Source: Kryptolebias marmoratus
Taxonomy: Eukaryota > Chordata > Actinopteri > Cyprinodontiformes > Rivulidae
DNA length: 64,000 nt
Assembly: GCF_001649575.2 (NCBI RefSeq)
Contig: NC_051431.1
Location: 18,104,528-18,168,527, forward strand
Reading direction: 5' to 3'
The number at the start of each line of letters is the position of its first letter. Position 1 is the stretch's first letter. A program made the translations under genes and the position numbers. Under the pieces are notes generated by a model, which worked only from the letters and a program-made list of their open reading frames with translations, did not search any database and had not been told where the DNA came from. Of this stretch, positions 1 to 11,770 are shown piece after piece.

Positions 1-813
<813 letters not shown>

Positions 814-2214
814 GCTTTATTGCTCATGGTATTAAAAATATGCATCAACGAAAAGAAAATGCACCAAAGATTCAGGTCAGTGAGCACCACATAAAAGAAG
901 AAATAATAAAAAGAGAAATTTCACATCAGGACTTATCTTACAACTGAATCACTACTTTATGACTGTGAATATGATGCCCTTTAGAACTGTAGAGAGACCA
1001 GGGTTTAATGAATTGATTAAACAGTTGCTCCACAGGCGATATTGCTTCAGTTGACAATGTATTAATTGCAGATCTCTGTGGTTAACATGTTTGCTTTCTA
1101 GTGTTTGATTTTCTTTTTTGTTCCTTCTTGTGTACTGTTCTAGAGTTATCATTAACAACTTTCAAAGCTCATCAATTTGGCTCTTTTGCTTTCTTTATTC
1201 AACAGCATTTTCTCAAAATTCCGAGTAGGATTCCTTGTTCTTACCCACAGATAAAGTACTGCTCTCTTTTAAAAATCTGCTTTCACTTGCAAAATGTACC
1301 AGCTGCATGCAGATACACTGCTGCACTTCAAAGGTGGTTTTTAGTTCTCAGATAAACTACTGCATGTATTAAAGGCCTTTACCAGTTTGATTTTTTCTCT
1401 CTGCACTGTGTGGTTGTAAAACTTTTGTTCTTGTATTTTGAGCTTTTTGCGCTCAAATTTCTCTGAAGTAAACTAATGAATGATAGGCATTTTCCATTTG
1501 ATACTACATTTAAAACATAGCAACCTAACTTCACTAAAGCAGTGTCAGTTAACACCACAAAAACTTCTCAGGAAATGCTAAAAACCCAACAAAGAGTTCT
1601 GAGCTCTTTAACTATTATCCAATCACCCCTGATGCCATTATTGTGATCTAATAGCCTGTGTGGAAGGAAGTCCAAATAACAGTTACTAAACTCCAAAATA
1701 CCAGCTTCTAAAGAGTTCATTGCTAAGGTTCTGGTGCCCTACACTACAGGGCAATCTCTTTGTTTGTTCTGACTTGTCAGAACTGTTTTGGTGGCACAAG
1801 GGAACATTGGTTAATATAACGTGGATAGTTGTATTTTTATGACTGTTTAGTGTTTAAGCAATTAGAGTACATGTGTTTGTGTCTGTTATGCACAGATCAA
1901 AATACTCTTAGTCAAAGATTAGGTATAAACACAACTTCAATAGCAGAACAACCATCAGCCAACTCTTTTACAGGGGATATGTCAAAGAGCATCAATGTCA
2001 ACTTGCTTATCCAACTCAGTGGATATACAGAAATGCCACAGAAATTTCATTAGTACTACATTAATCACTCAAATTACATCTGAGAGGAATGAGATGATAA
2101 CAGCTGAATGAATTTCATTATCATGCAGCATATGACCCTTTCTGGACAGCCACAAATAACTTAGGGAAAAACTGCAAAAAGTGTTCATGAAAATGCTGCA
2201 AGGACATCATCATC
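814..2214. other. non-coding, no gene seen
   Basis: AT-rich sequence without a supportable gene. Frames of 60-90 codons occur but have no domain signature and no codon bias distinguishable from background. Confidence 0.55.
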
Positions 2215-2765
2215 AACCAAATACTTCAGCAAGACAAGTCCTGAAAAGCCATATGAATAGGAAATACAAAGTCAAGACCATTACAATGTAGGCCCTGCCC
2301 TTAATCAGATGCCCAGCTGGTAAAATATCCTGGCCAAAGGAGGAGATAGACGTCACTAATATCAAAACTAAAAGGGTCTTTAAAAATCCAACACCCTGAG
2401 ACTGTGCACTTAGCAGAGGGAATGAGCCTGGAGAAAATAAACACCAGAGCTACTGTATCATCCAGGACAAAACAAGATTGCCTCAAGTGATGAACTGCCA
2501 AGTGAAACCTTAGGCAGTTAAAACGTATTAAGGCAGATGAGGAATGTTCAAATGATCAAAGAATCATCTCTTTCTAGCATATAACAAAAAGACAAAATAA
2601 GTCTGAAGGACAGTGCAGAGGGCTTAATCACTGCAGCACAGGAACAGTTGCTGAGCATAAACCTATTAGAGGTGGAGTCTATAACATCTTGCTATACTCT
2701 ATGTGTGAGCTTTGCAAAAATGCCTCAGAGACTTGCACATATCGTGTAAGATGCGGCAAAGTGAT
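2215..2765 (+). pseudogene. R2/R4-type LINE fragment (after RT, up to zinc knuckle)
   Basis: This is a decayed piece of the same non-LTR retrotransposon found at 7.2-9.0 kb. The match starts around the QVL(R/K)S segment, passes through a stretch reading PAGKISWPKEEIDVTNIKT (the other copy reads PAGKLTWPMEEIEATDIKT), and continues through LRLY/RATIQDE-like remnants to a damaged CCHC finger near 2705-2755 (C-x2-C kept, His lost). It has many stops and frameshifts. The reverse transcriptase core and the endonuclease are absent, so it is truncated at both ends. Identity comes from alignment by eye to the second copy in this window. The clade assignment follows that copy. Confidence 0.75.
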
Positions 2766-3345
2766 GTTCATCATTTTTTATTAATAAACACAAAAAGCCT
2801 TTCCAAGAAGTTACTTCTTTCCTCAAGCTAACATTCCCTTAATGCCTAGCAAGTGATGAGTACCTCCCAATGAAATGTCTCTCATCAAAATGTACAAACC
2901 TGGCAGGCTCCTTAAGGTTCTCTGTGTTCAAATACTCAAGACTTTGTGACTTTAGAAGCTTTTATTTTACCTCTGACGTCACCTCCTCAGGCCACATGTG
3001 TGCTTGACAGATCAAGATGGGAATGGAGTGTACAAAGAGAGCTGTTTTCGCACTTTTGATTCCCCCAGATAGCACTCACACCAGGGATGGGATTAGACAC
3101 AAGCTGAAGTGGTTTTCTCCTGAGCCGAGCCCTTAACAGCGAGTAACCAGTCAGAAAAAGCCATGTGTGAACCACGAGAGATTTGGTCTTTCAGACAGTA
3201 AACATAACCATGTAGAGGTAAGGCTGAAAGTGTCTGGACTGAACTGTAAATGGCCACATGCAGACACAAAGATATAAGTAAAAGAAAATGATGCGATTTG
3301 CTTTCTTAAATCTTTTAAACTATTTTACTATTCATTTTTCTTTTA
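2766..3345. other. non-coding, no gene seen
   Basis: AT-rich spacer between the LINE fragment and the first SINE. Nothing recognisable. Confidence 0.5.
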
Positions 3346-3744
3346 AGCTGTTGCCTCCCAGCAAGAAGGTTGCAGGATCGCTTCCTGACCTGGGGCCTTT
3401 CTGGTTGGAGTTTGCATGTTCTCCCTGTGCACACGTGGGTTTACTCCAGGTACTCCGGTGTCCTCCCACAGACCAAAAACATGCATGTTAGGTTAATTGA
3501 TGACTCTAAAATTGTCCCTAGGTGTGAGTGAGAGTGTGAATGGTTGTTTGTCTCATTTGTCTATATGTGGCCCTGCGATGGACTTGCCACCTGTCCAGGG
3601 TGTTCCCCGCCTCTCGCACAGTGACTGCTGGGGATAGGCACAAGCTCCCCGCGACCCGGAATGGTAAAGAGGATGGATGGGTGGATGGATGGATGGATGG
3701 ATGGATGGATGGATGGATGGATGGATGGATGGATGGATGGATGG
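3346..3744 (+). repeat. tRNA-derived-type SINE with TGGA tail (copy 1)
   Basis: The first of a family present at least eight times here. Recognisable blocks are CTGTTGCCTC near the head, GTTTGCATGTTCTCCC, CCTCCCACAGACC, GTTAGGTTAATTGATGAC, GATGGACTTG..CCTGTCCAGGG and CTCCCCGCGACCCGG, followed by a (TGGA)n tail at about 3672-3744. The head carrying the Pol III A box is degraded in this copy. Fish SINEs with such tails are thought to use an L2/CR1-type LINE for mobility, which is established for related families and only inferred here. The frame translating as WMDGWMDG is the tail and not a gene. Confidence 0.85.
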
Positions 3745-5247
3745 GTTTTTCTTTTAAGGATGCAGCAGTCAGTGACAGTTCATGGCTTTAAAAAATGTTT
3801 AGTGTAAAGTTTTCAGAAGCAAATAATTTGATTGTTGTATCATGTACACATACAAATTGATCAATTTTGAAAGATTAATAATGAGCAACATGCAGAATAC
3901 TAAACTTCTAAGCTTTAGAATATTGTTAGCCATGTTAAACTCAAACTGGGAGCCTGATGGATATTCCACAAATTTATTTATGTTTTCTACCAGTGGAAAT
4001 TTAAGTGAAGTCTTCTAGATTACTGGTTGATTTAGCCTTTTACATTGAAAGGTCACATTGAGGACACCATAAGTAAATAAAAACAGGCCCAACATGTCCC
4101 ATTTAAATAATTTACTTTTGTAGTTTGATGTATGAATATTGATAAGTAGTGGGATGAGATTTTCTCCAATCCTAGCAGTTTGTTTTCCCTCATGTGCCAA
4201 ACAATGTTTATTACCAGCCCTCATTAATTCTTCAAAACCCCCAACTCACTTCTACTTTTGCATGTGCCTTATGTCCCATTTCTTCAATTGTTGTTATAGT
4301 TTTAGCTCTGTGTTTAAGACACGAGTCTAACTTGACTAAACTTTAAGTCTTTTTTCCTCTCTGCAGCCCAGAGGTAAATGTATATTTAAAAAAGTTGTAA
4401 ATTTGAGGCTTTTCTTTTATATGACATAGTTCCATCAGCATTTCTGACACTGTACCTCAAAGAATGTGACAAAATGTATTGGAAATATGACTATTTTGTT
4501 GTTTGAAACAATGGACAACCCCAGGTTGTTCACTTTCTGTTGATTTTTTTTTCTTTTATCTGTTCTGTCTTCAAATCAATCCACAGTAGGCTTGCACATT
4601 CATTTTTTTTTGTTTGTTTCTCCTAAGATTATTAGAGATGGAAGTAGCTGTTTGTCATAACTTCTTACTGTTATTTATTCCCTTTTTTAATCCCTCTATT
4701 TTAATCAATGAGGAGAACATGATCTGGTACATCACTACCTGCTAATCAGCAATGCAAATAAAAATAAAAAAAGATAAAGAAAGAGATTTTTGGCAGGAAC
4801 ACTATTTCTTGGATGCATTTTTCCCTGTCCGAATAGACACTAGAGGGAGTGTAGAACAAAGGGGTAAGCATCCCTTTGTTGGGATTAGGTAAAAAAAGAA
4901 AGGCTGTTGTCTTTGAGGTGCTGGGCACATGTTTCCCTATCTAATTTAATAATGTGTCTTTGTGCCTCTAATATATCTTGTGTATGTTCTTTTTTCTATT
5001 CATAAATCTGTTTTTAAAGTACAAAACTCACATTTGTCAGATGTTTGGTCATGCTGACAATTTGGTGTTTTATACCATGACAAAAACAAATTGATTCTGA
5101 GTAACCCACTCTGACCTGTGAAATCACAGGGAAGCTTTTGTTAGATACACTGTTTTGCAAGAATCACTGTGCCACTATGTAGTGGTGAGTGTGGATAGGT
5201 GTGTGAGTGTATATTTGTGTTTGTATGTGATATGTTGTAAAAAATAA
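3745..5247. other. non-coding, no gene seen
   Basis: AT-rich sequence. The only point of note is a splice-acceptor-like pyrimidine tract at about 4349-4366 directly followed by a donor-like GTAAAT at 4374 (see findings). Confidence 0.5.
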
Positions 5248-5249
5248 CT

Positions 5250-5445
5250 CTATTCAACCCCGATTCCAACCGACTTCTGAGATCAACTGCTGGAGTTTTT
5301 TTTAAGGAGATGTTCCATCTTTGTCTAGTGTAGAATGACAGTTGTTCAACTGTGTTTCTTTGTCTTTTTTTTCTTTGTGTTTCATGATATGTCAAATGTT
5401 TTCAATTGGTGAGAGGTCTGGAATGCAGGCAGGTTTAACCCAAGA
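5250..5445 (-). pseudogene. Tc1/mariner transposase C-terminal relic
   Basis: On the minus strand, from 5445 downwards, the peptide PACIPDLSPIEN is readable. This is the last catalytic motif of a DD34E transposase (the Glu is in PIEN). In another frame it is followed by RKKRQRNTVEQLSFYTRQRW, which matches the family C-terminus (VEQL.SYI.QEW). The stretch ends at a TIR-like CAACCCCGATTCCAAC at about 5252-5268. Frameshifts separate the parts and no upstream TIR is visible, so it is a truncated relic. It belongs to the same family as the element at 20705-21196. Confidence 0.75.
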
Positions 5446-5602
5446 ATATACAGCATAAGTTACCAGCTTAGGTGAAGTGTAAAACAATGAAGTGGCAAAA
5501 AGCATGTTAAGGGCTAGGCCATATTCTTGGATTGTCACCAGCACATGTTGAGTCAAATAACACACTGTGACTGCCAATCTGACAGTGGGAATTAAAAGGT
5601 AA

Positions 5603-5866
5603 TCACTGCTTGCATCTTTCTAGCTTGACAACAGAAATGTCAACATTCACTGACTTTTCAATCCTGTTCCATGGGATGCTAACTATGGCATACTCAGTAA
5701 CCATGCTGGCCAGGTTGCACCAAACTTTGACAAGCAAACTTGAAACTTTGGCAGCTGCTGATTTAGTGGGTTGTTTGATTGCATGCATGAGTTCACTGAG
5801 GGAGCGCTCATTTTTGTTACTGAACACTGGGTTTTCAGTTATTAGTAACAGCTCATCATTGATCAA
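5603..5866 (-). other. unassigned open frame, 87 codons
   Basis: A minus-strand frame of 87 codons begins MINDELLLITENPVF and includes VSSLLVKVWCNLASMV and SIPWNRIEKSVNV. I do not recognise it. Composition is not low-complexity, but the opposite strand is also open for 101 codons here, which can arise by chance in AT-rich DNA. It lies directly upstream (minus sense) of the Tc1 relic, so it may belong to a mobile element. No splice sites, TATA box or polyadenylation signal tie it to a host gene. Confidence 0.2.
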
Positions 5867-6899
5867 ATGGCAGTTTTCAGGATTAATAAATATATATTGT
5901 GCAACAAATGTGTGAATGTTTATGATTGCTCAAAATAAGGTTACTAGCTTTTATAAATTCAGTCTTTGAGAAGATAATTACCTACACATCTGCCACAAAC
6001 ATATCTGTTCAAATTTAATTATTTTTCCTTCTGTATCTTTAACTATTCTTCAACTCTTACCTTCCATGAAGATATATTATCTATACAGCATGACATCTAT
6101 CATTAAAGTAATATCATTCTATCCCTCAAAGGGTCAGCCATTCTTTGACCAGTGGAGGAGGTAGAATTTGTTATATGTCTTAAGCACTATATTGTGAACA
6201 TTCTTTGTTTGAGAAAGGGATTTACAGATATAGAAAAAGATTTAAGGGGGATTAGCAATTTAGCTGCTAATCCAAATGGTTTTACAGGTGACAAGATTGG
6301 GGCTATTGACTTTGTGTCGAGCTGCAAATCACTTAGAATTATGCAGTCAAAATCTCAGGGGCTTTAGGAAGTTATTGCAAAGATAAGGACCCTGCTGTCT
6401 GAGTCTGTGTGACATACTTTAGTGGAATTTTGCAGTTTATACTCATAGATTATCACAGAGGAAAGCAATAGAAAAGCTAAACCCCTAAACAAGATGCTCA
6501 TTGCTACTGCCTCTTTTGAAAAGACCGATTGCCCTCACAGTGCTAGTTATTGGCTAATGCTCAACCTTATTACATTCCTCATATAAGAACCAAGTCAGTG
6601 ACCACAGGTGAGAAAAGTAGAAGACACACAATCCTTTCTGTGTTTATGGTATGTACGCTTTGGCAAGAGGTAGAGGCATGCACAAACAAATGTATTTAAT
6701 GACTGAATATAGAAATGCATTTTGTTAGCTAAAGAAAGTAGGTGATGAAAAGAGATGCGGAAAGATAGGAAAGAGGCCAAATAGCTGAAATCAATTTGAC
6801 TTTATCCAAACAGCCTGTGACATGTCACAATCAATAACCACACAACCTTTTTATTTGTGCATCAACACACAAAATACACACACTGAAACATCCATATGA
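5867..6899. other. non-coding, no gene seen
   Basis: AT-rich sequence without recognisable features. Confidence 0.5.
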
Positions 6900-6971
6900 C
6901 AAAACCCTGGGTAAGACCTTTGAACCTCTGCAAGAGTATACCAATTCTTTCCTTTAATGTAAATTTGAGAG
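6900..6971 (+). repeat. short duplicated segment, copy A
   Basis: A 72-bp segment starting CAAAACCCTGGGTAAGACC and ending AAATTTGAGAG recurs at 8075-8137 in the same orientation. Copy A carries nine bases (ACCTCTGCA) absent from copy B. Apart from that indel and one substitution the two are nearly identical. Origin unknown. Confidence 0.85.
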
Positions 6972-7044
6972 TGAATATGTGTAAGTAGCACGCTCCTTAC
7001 ACGTCTCTCTGGAATGCAATTAGCTGTGTGTCTGAGCACACTTC

Positions 7045-7047
<3 letters not shown>

Positions 7048-7118
<71 letters not shown>
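7048..7118. repeat. (TA)n microsatellite
   Basis: About 35 TA units in an uninterrupted run, directly before a tRNA-like segment and the second LINE copy. Confidence 0.97.
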
Positions 7119-7119
<1 letters not shown>

Positions 7120-7183
7120 CAGTTAAGTGAACTGACTTTAGTACAGGAGATCGGGGGTTTGAATCCTAGTTCCAACTCTGAGA
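7119..7183 (+). repeat. tRNA-like SINE head fragment
   Basis: The segment starts GCAGTTAAGTGAACTGAC and contains GGTTTGAATCC at about 7158-7168, which fits the Pol III internal B box (GGTTCGANTCC) with one change. The 5' part is a poor A box. It looks like the head of a tRNA-derived SINE or a tRNA pseudogene, not a functional tRNA, because no acceptor stem can be paired. Confidence 0.4.
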
Positions 7184-8975
7184 AACCTTGGTTCCACAAT
7201 GAACGAGCCAAGCACCAGCTACTAGTGGACAGAACTGTAGCTCGAGAATGTAAGACCAAACACACAAACCTGTGCACTGCCTGGCTTAACTACAGGAAAG
7301 CCTATGACTTGATGCCCCACACATGGACACTGGAGTGCTTGAAACTGTACAACATCACCAGGACACTAAGAGCCCTCATTGAGAACTCAATGGGAAAGTG
7401 GAAGACAATCCTAGAGGCCAATTCAAAGCCAAATACACAAGTCAGCATCAAATGTGGCATAAACTAAAGAGATGCTTTGTCCCCACTCCTGTTCTGCATG
7501 AGCCTGAACCCCCTCAGCCAGATGATTGCAAAGAGTGGCTATGGATACAGGTTTCAAAGTGGAACAGTCATCAGTCACCTCCTCTACATGGATGACATCA
7601 AGCTGTATGTCAAAAGTGAGCAAGACATCGATCCACCTCACCAGGATATACAGCAAGGACATTGGTATGTCATTCGGACAGCCAGTGGTGTCTAAGCCTA
7701 ATGGTGTCTAAGAGAGGCAAGGTGATCACCACTGAAGGGGTTGAACTACCCAAAGGCAACATTGCAGATGTCCAGCTACAAGTACTTTGGAAACCTGAAG
7801 ACAAATAGCAACCAGGATAAGGCTGGAAGGACGTCAGGCACAACCAAGTCCCTAGAGAGAATTAGGCAGAGCCATTCAGCTGAATCTTCAGGCCAGCTGG
7901 TAAGAACAAAGTCGAAGCTATCAACACATATGTGATGCCAATCATCAGATATCCCGCTGGTAAATTAACCTGGCCAATGGAGGAGATAGAAGCCACTGAC
8001 ATCAAGACACGGAAGCTCCTCACAAAGCACGGAAAGCACAAGGCACCCTTAGTCCAGCATCCTGAGACTGTACACAAAACCCTGGGTAAGACCTTTGAAG
8101 AGTATACCAATTCTTTCCTTTAACGTAAATTTGAGAGGGAGGCAGAGGACTAGTGAGCATCAGAGCCACTATACAGGATGAATCAACCAAGATCCTGGAG
8201 TAGATTGAGAAGAAAGCCCTCAATGATGATCTCCTCATCAAAGGACAGCACAGAGGCACCAATCATGGCAGCATAAACGCAGGCCCTCAGCAAAAGAGCA
8301 ATAGAGGCTGGAGTCTATCATACCAGACAGGACCCAAGATGCAGGCTGTGTAAAGATGCCCCTGAGACAGTCCAGCACATAATAGCAGGATGTAAGATGC
8401 AGGCAGGCAAAGCATACATGGAACGCCATAACCAAGTTGCTGGAATAGTGCACAGAAACATCTGTACCAAGTACAGATGTCTGGAATTCCCACAGTCAAA
8501 GTGGGAGACTCCACCTAAGGTGGTGGAAAATGGCAGGGCGAAGACACTGTGGGACTTTCAGATACAGACTGACAAACAGGTGATGGCTAACCAGTCGGAC
8601 ATTGTGGTGATAGATAAGATACAGAAGAGAGCTGTAGTGATAGATGTAGCAGTCCCAAGCGACTGTAACATCAGGAGGAGCAGCATGAAAAGCTTGAAAA
8701 AGAAATACCAAGGGCTGAAAGAGGAAATAGAGAAGTTGTGGAAAGTCAAGGCCTCAGTGGTACCAGTGGACATCGGAGCACTAGGTGCTGTGACCCCCAA
8801 ACTGGAAGAGTGGCTCCAATAGATCTCAGGAACAACTTTAGAGATCTCTGTCCAGAAGAGTGGATTCCTAGGGGCTGCTAAGATACGGCATAGAACCCTC
8901 AAGCTCCTAGGCCTCTGGTAGAGGACCCGAGTTTGAAGTGAAAGTGGAACCGCCCATGTGGAACAAAGAGGGCGA
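7184..8975 (+). pseudogene. R2/R4-type LINE, RT to endonuclease and 3' end
   Basis: A decayed non-LTR retrotransposon. In order: AKHQLLVDRTVA and NYRKAYDLMPHTW (RT palm, first catalytic Asp, about 7205-7325); SPLLFCMSLNPLSQM; LLYMDDIKLY with the RT YMDD box at 7585-7596; PAGKLTWPMEEIEATDI near 7950; a zinc knuckle C-x2-C-x8-H-x4-C at 8340-8393; then an open stretch 8397-8819 holding the restriction-like endonuclease: SDIVVID (PD expected, Pro changed to Ser, Asp at 8598), VIDVAVPSD (Asp at 8643) and a following Lys-rich KKKYQGL. This finger-plus-PD-(D/E)XK layout is the hallmark of R2/R4/NeSL-type LINEs; Rex6 is a teleost example. A TAG at 8820-8822 interrupts the C-terminus, which continues in frame to TAG at 8919-8921. 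Frameshifts lie near 7465, 7690-7800 and 8000-8300, and a foreign 63-bp segment sits at 8075-8137. The 5' half is missing. Confidence 0.9.
8075..8137 (+). repeat. short duplicated segment, copy B, inside the LINE
   Basis: The same segment as 6900-6971, lacking nine bases. It interrupts the LINE between CTGTACAC and GGAGGCAGAGGAC, where the 2.2-kb copy runs through without it, so it is an insertion or replacement in this LINE copy. Confidence 0.8.
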
Positions 8976-9540
8976 GATGGAAGTTTATTTATATACAGTA
9001 TATAATGTTCTTGGGGCAGGAAATCACCGGTGACGATTCCATTGTTGGGTTAATGTAGGAAAATAGTAGGAAGTATGCAGCTGAAGAGAGAAAATCAGAA
9101 CAAAACTCTGAAGAAGCCCCTTTGGGCTTTAACAGCCAAATAGAGAACAGGCCTGGGGCATAGCAAAATATGACACAAACACTCAACACTCCAAACACAA
9201 GATAAAAAGAAGACTAAATATTAATTGTTTTTGTATGACATATTTGTGTATGAATAACATATAGAGCAAATGCCTGTCAGAAACATGAACAGTTAAGGGT
9301 GAGAATTAAACTATGACGCTCATCATCAGCTTGTCCTCAATCTGTCTTGCATATGCAGATGTCTAAATTAATGTACACTATCTATCTATCTATCTATATG
9401 TAATTTATATGTATATTCATATATACTATGTGTATGTGTGTGATTTTTTATATGGTTCGTATTTTGTTTGAGTGCTCTTAATTTGGCCTTAAGTGTTTGT
9501 ACTTGTGCATGCACAGCTGTTCTTGTGCACTACACAGACG
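8976..9540. other. non-coding, short (CTAT)n
   Basis: No gene. A short CTAT run lies at about 9379-9397 followed by AT-rich sequence. Confidence 0.5.
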
Positions 9541-9632
9541 TGCTTATATTTATATTTGTGCTTCTTTTCATAGTCCTGAGGGGGCTTTATTTTTGCTGTG
9601 AATTGGTGCTATATGAAATAAAATGAACTGAC
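9541..9632 (+). repeat. LINE/SINE-type 3' tail relic
   Basis: The stretch ends GGTGCTATATGAAATAAAATG, a degraded form of the GGCGCTATATAAATAAAATTG tail seen at 3' ends of many teleost retroposons. The body is not recognisable. Confidence 0.45.
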
Positions 9633-10680
9633 CTGGAATTTGAATATTTGCACATTAGCTTGACCTGCAGTAGTTGAGGCCAACAGCAAGCTTTGAGCTG
9701 CTTTAATTTGATCTATTCAGCATCATTATAACCTCTTCATTTAAATGAAAAGAGTGCACTATGGCATGCAGCTCATATTGCAATTCTATCGTTGATTTAA
9801 AAATTGGCTATATAAGCGCCTTAAGTGTTCAAATGTGAACATGTATGTTATCAACATCTAGAAATATGCAGTGGATTACCACTGTCACCTAGACTACCTT
9901 TATGACCAGAGTTAGAACTTTTAGAATGCTAATAATATTTTTTTATGCTTTCATTTAAATAAATCTTAAATTGTGTTCAATTTTTTAAATTTGAGATGAA
10001 ACTAACAATGATTTGTGTGAAATTTCATACTTAAAAACTATGCAGAATTAGGTTTAAGTCATCTGGTTAGCTGTGAGCAATGCTACAAATCATGTTTGTC
10101 AAAAACCCATTTGACTTCAAAACAGGATGCACAATGATCTGTGCAGGAATTAACATTAACTGTTTCACATATGAGTAACAAAGTGAATAGTATATTGTAT
10201 ACAGTCTCCACAAACCAAAATATAATTATGAAGTAGCTGTATGTAAATTCAGAAATGTGAATATGGACGTCGTTCTACTCTCAAGCCTGACCCAACAAGC
10301 TTGTTGAGCTGTGTGATGTGAATGTGTTATGACACTCTCTGCAGGCATGCAAAATTAAACAGGGGCTCCCACAGGAGGAAGTAAACATACTTAAGCTGTG
10401 ATTTCCAGTGCTTCATATATGCCAGGGCGTGAAGAGCTGCTGCTTGAGACGCTCGCTCATATCTGCACACCAAGACATTTATACAGTGTTGGAGCAGTGG
10501 AAATGTAGAGCCTGCATTATGTAGCCTTGCTCTTTTCTTTCTAGATAACATGTCTTAAAATTATTGTATTTTGCTTAACATTACTAAAAGATTAATTTAC
10601 CTTACCTTCATTTACCTTCATCTTGTTTGGCTTTTTGTTTGTTACCCCCACTGCTGAAGAGAAAAAGAGCAATACTGTTA
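9633..10680. other. non-coding, no gene seen
   Basis: AT-rich sequence with no recognisable feature. Confidence 0.5.
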
Positions 10681-11085
10681 TGTCTGTGTACATATCCATT
10701 TGTCTGTCATGCTAGCAAAATGTCCCACGAACCACCAGATAGATTTGAATATAACTTTCAAAAAGTAAACAGTGGATGTACATCCACCAATGCTTATCTT
10801 TTGGAGTCGATCCTGTTGAAAGTGCCCAAAACAGCCATTATAGTCAACTGACTTTAGCCAATGCAAAAAATAGTCAAATTTACAAATGCAAAGCTACATA
10901 AAAATAGCTGACAGTCATCTTCAACACATACTTTGAATACTAACACATCTTGTGAGATTTTGCAATACTTTTCGAGATTGAGCATGTCATTTGCAAGGTT
11001 TGACCAAAACTCCTATATCTCCATTACTTCTCATCATAAAACGATCTTTGTATAAAAGTTTTGCATGAAAGGCGGTGGGCACTAT
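10681..11085 (+). repeat. dispersed repeat family X, longest copy
   Basis: This shares ordered blocks with five or six other places in the window: GCTAGCAAAATGTCCCA, AAAGTAAACAGTGGATGTAC, TTTTGGAGTCGATCC, CAACTGACTTTAGCCAA, GCTGACAGTCATC and GGTTTGACCAAAACTCC. No long open frame, clear TIR or poly-A tail is visible, so its class is unknown. Its 3' part (10905-11050) matches the minus-strand copy at 57838-57990. Confidence 0.65.
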
Positions 11086-11447
11086 ATAACCCTATAAGGA
11101 ATGCTAAGCTTTCAATTTGTTTGTTTTTGTTCTTTGATGACATGTTTGTGAAATATGAGTCTTTATCTTTGGCTACAAGTCATTGAATTTTGTTGTCAAA
11201 CTATTAGTAATATTTTTTCATGCACAAGTTATAGTTTCACACAACCATATAAATACAACTATTGCCAATAGACTTGATATATGCAATAGTTGAAGTCATC
11301 AAGGGCTGATGTAAATACAAACAATAAAACAGACACACACCAGCAACCTGTTGCATATCACAACAAAAGATTTTCTAAAAATCTGTTGGGCCCTACAGAT
11401 TTTTGTTTTCTGGTTTATGGATTTTGTTTTGAGTTGTTCTGATTTCA
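11086..11447. other. non-coding, no gene seen
   Basis: AT-rich sequence between a family X copy and a SINE. Nothing recognised. Confidence 0.5.
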
Positions 11448-11770
11448 CAGCAAAGCAGTGGTTAGTGTTGTCGCCTCACAGCAAGGTGGCTGGCCTATTT
11501 TGTGTGATGTTTGCATGTCCTTCTCGTGCCAGTGTGGGTTTTCTCCGGGTACTCTGGTTTCCTCCCACAGAGCAAAAACATGCATGTTAGGTTCATTGGT
11601 AACTCTAAAAATGTCCCTAGGTGTGAGTGAGAGCCTGTATGGTTGTTTGTCTTGTTTGTCTCTATGTTGGCCTGTGATGAACTTTTGACCAGTTCAATGT
11701 TTACCCCACCTCTTGGACAATAACTGCTGGGACTAGGCACCAGCCTTTCTTTGTGACATTAGGATAAATT
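11448..11770 (+). repeat. TGGA-tail SINE (copy 2), tail lost
   Basis: The head CAGTGGTTAGTGTTGTCGCC (A-box region) and CTCACAGCAAGG are retained, then GTTTGCATGTCC, CCTCCCACAGAGC, CATGTTAGGTTCATTGG, GTGTGAGTGAGAG and AACTGCTGGGACTAGGC. The TGGA tail is missing and the 3' end is degraded. Confidence 0.85.

Noticed and set aside
3540..3791. Frame with Trp-Met-Asp-Gly repeats
   Set aside because: It is the TGGA tail of a SINE read as protein.
7020..7277. Frame with Ile-Tyr repeats
   Set aside because: It is a TA microsatellite joined to antisense LINE sequence.
8496..8902. Minus-strand frames of 71 and 114 codons over the LINE
   Set aside because: They are antisense shadows of the plus-strand endonuclease region, which has recognisable motifs.
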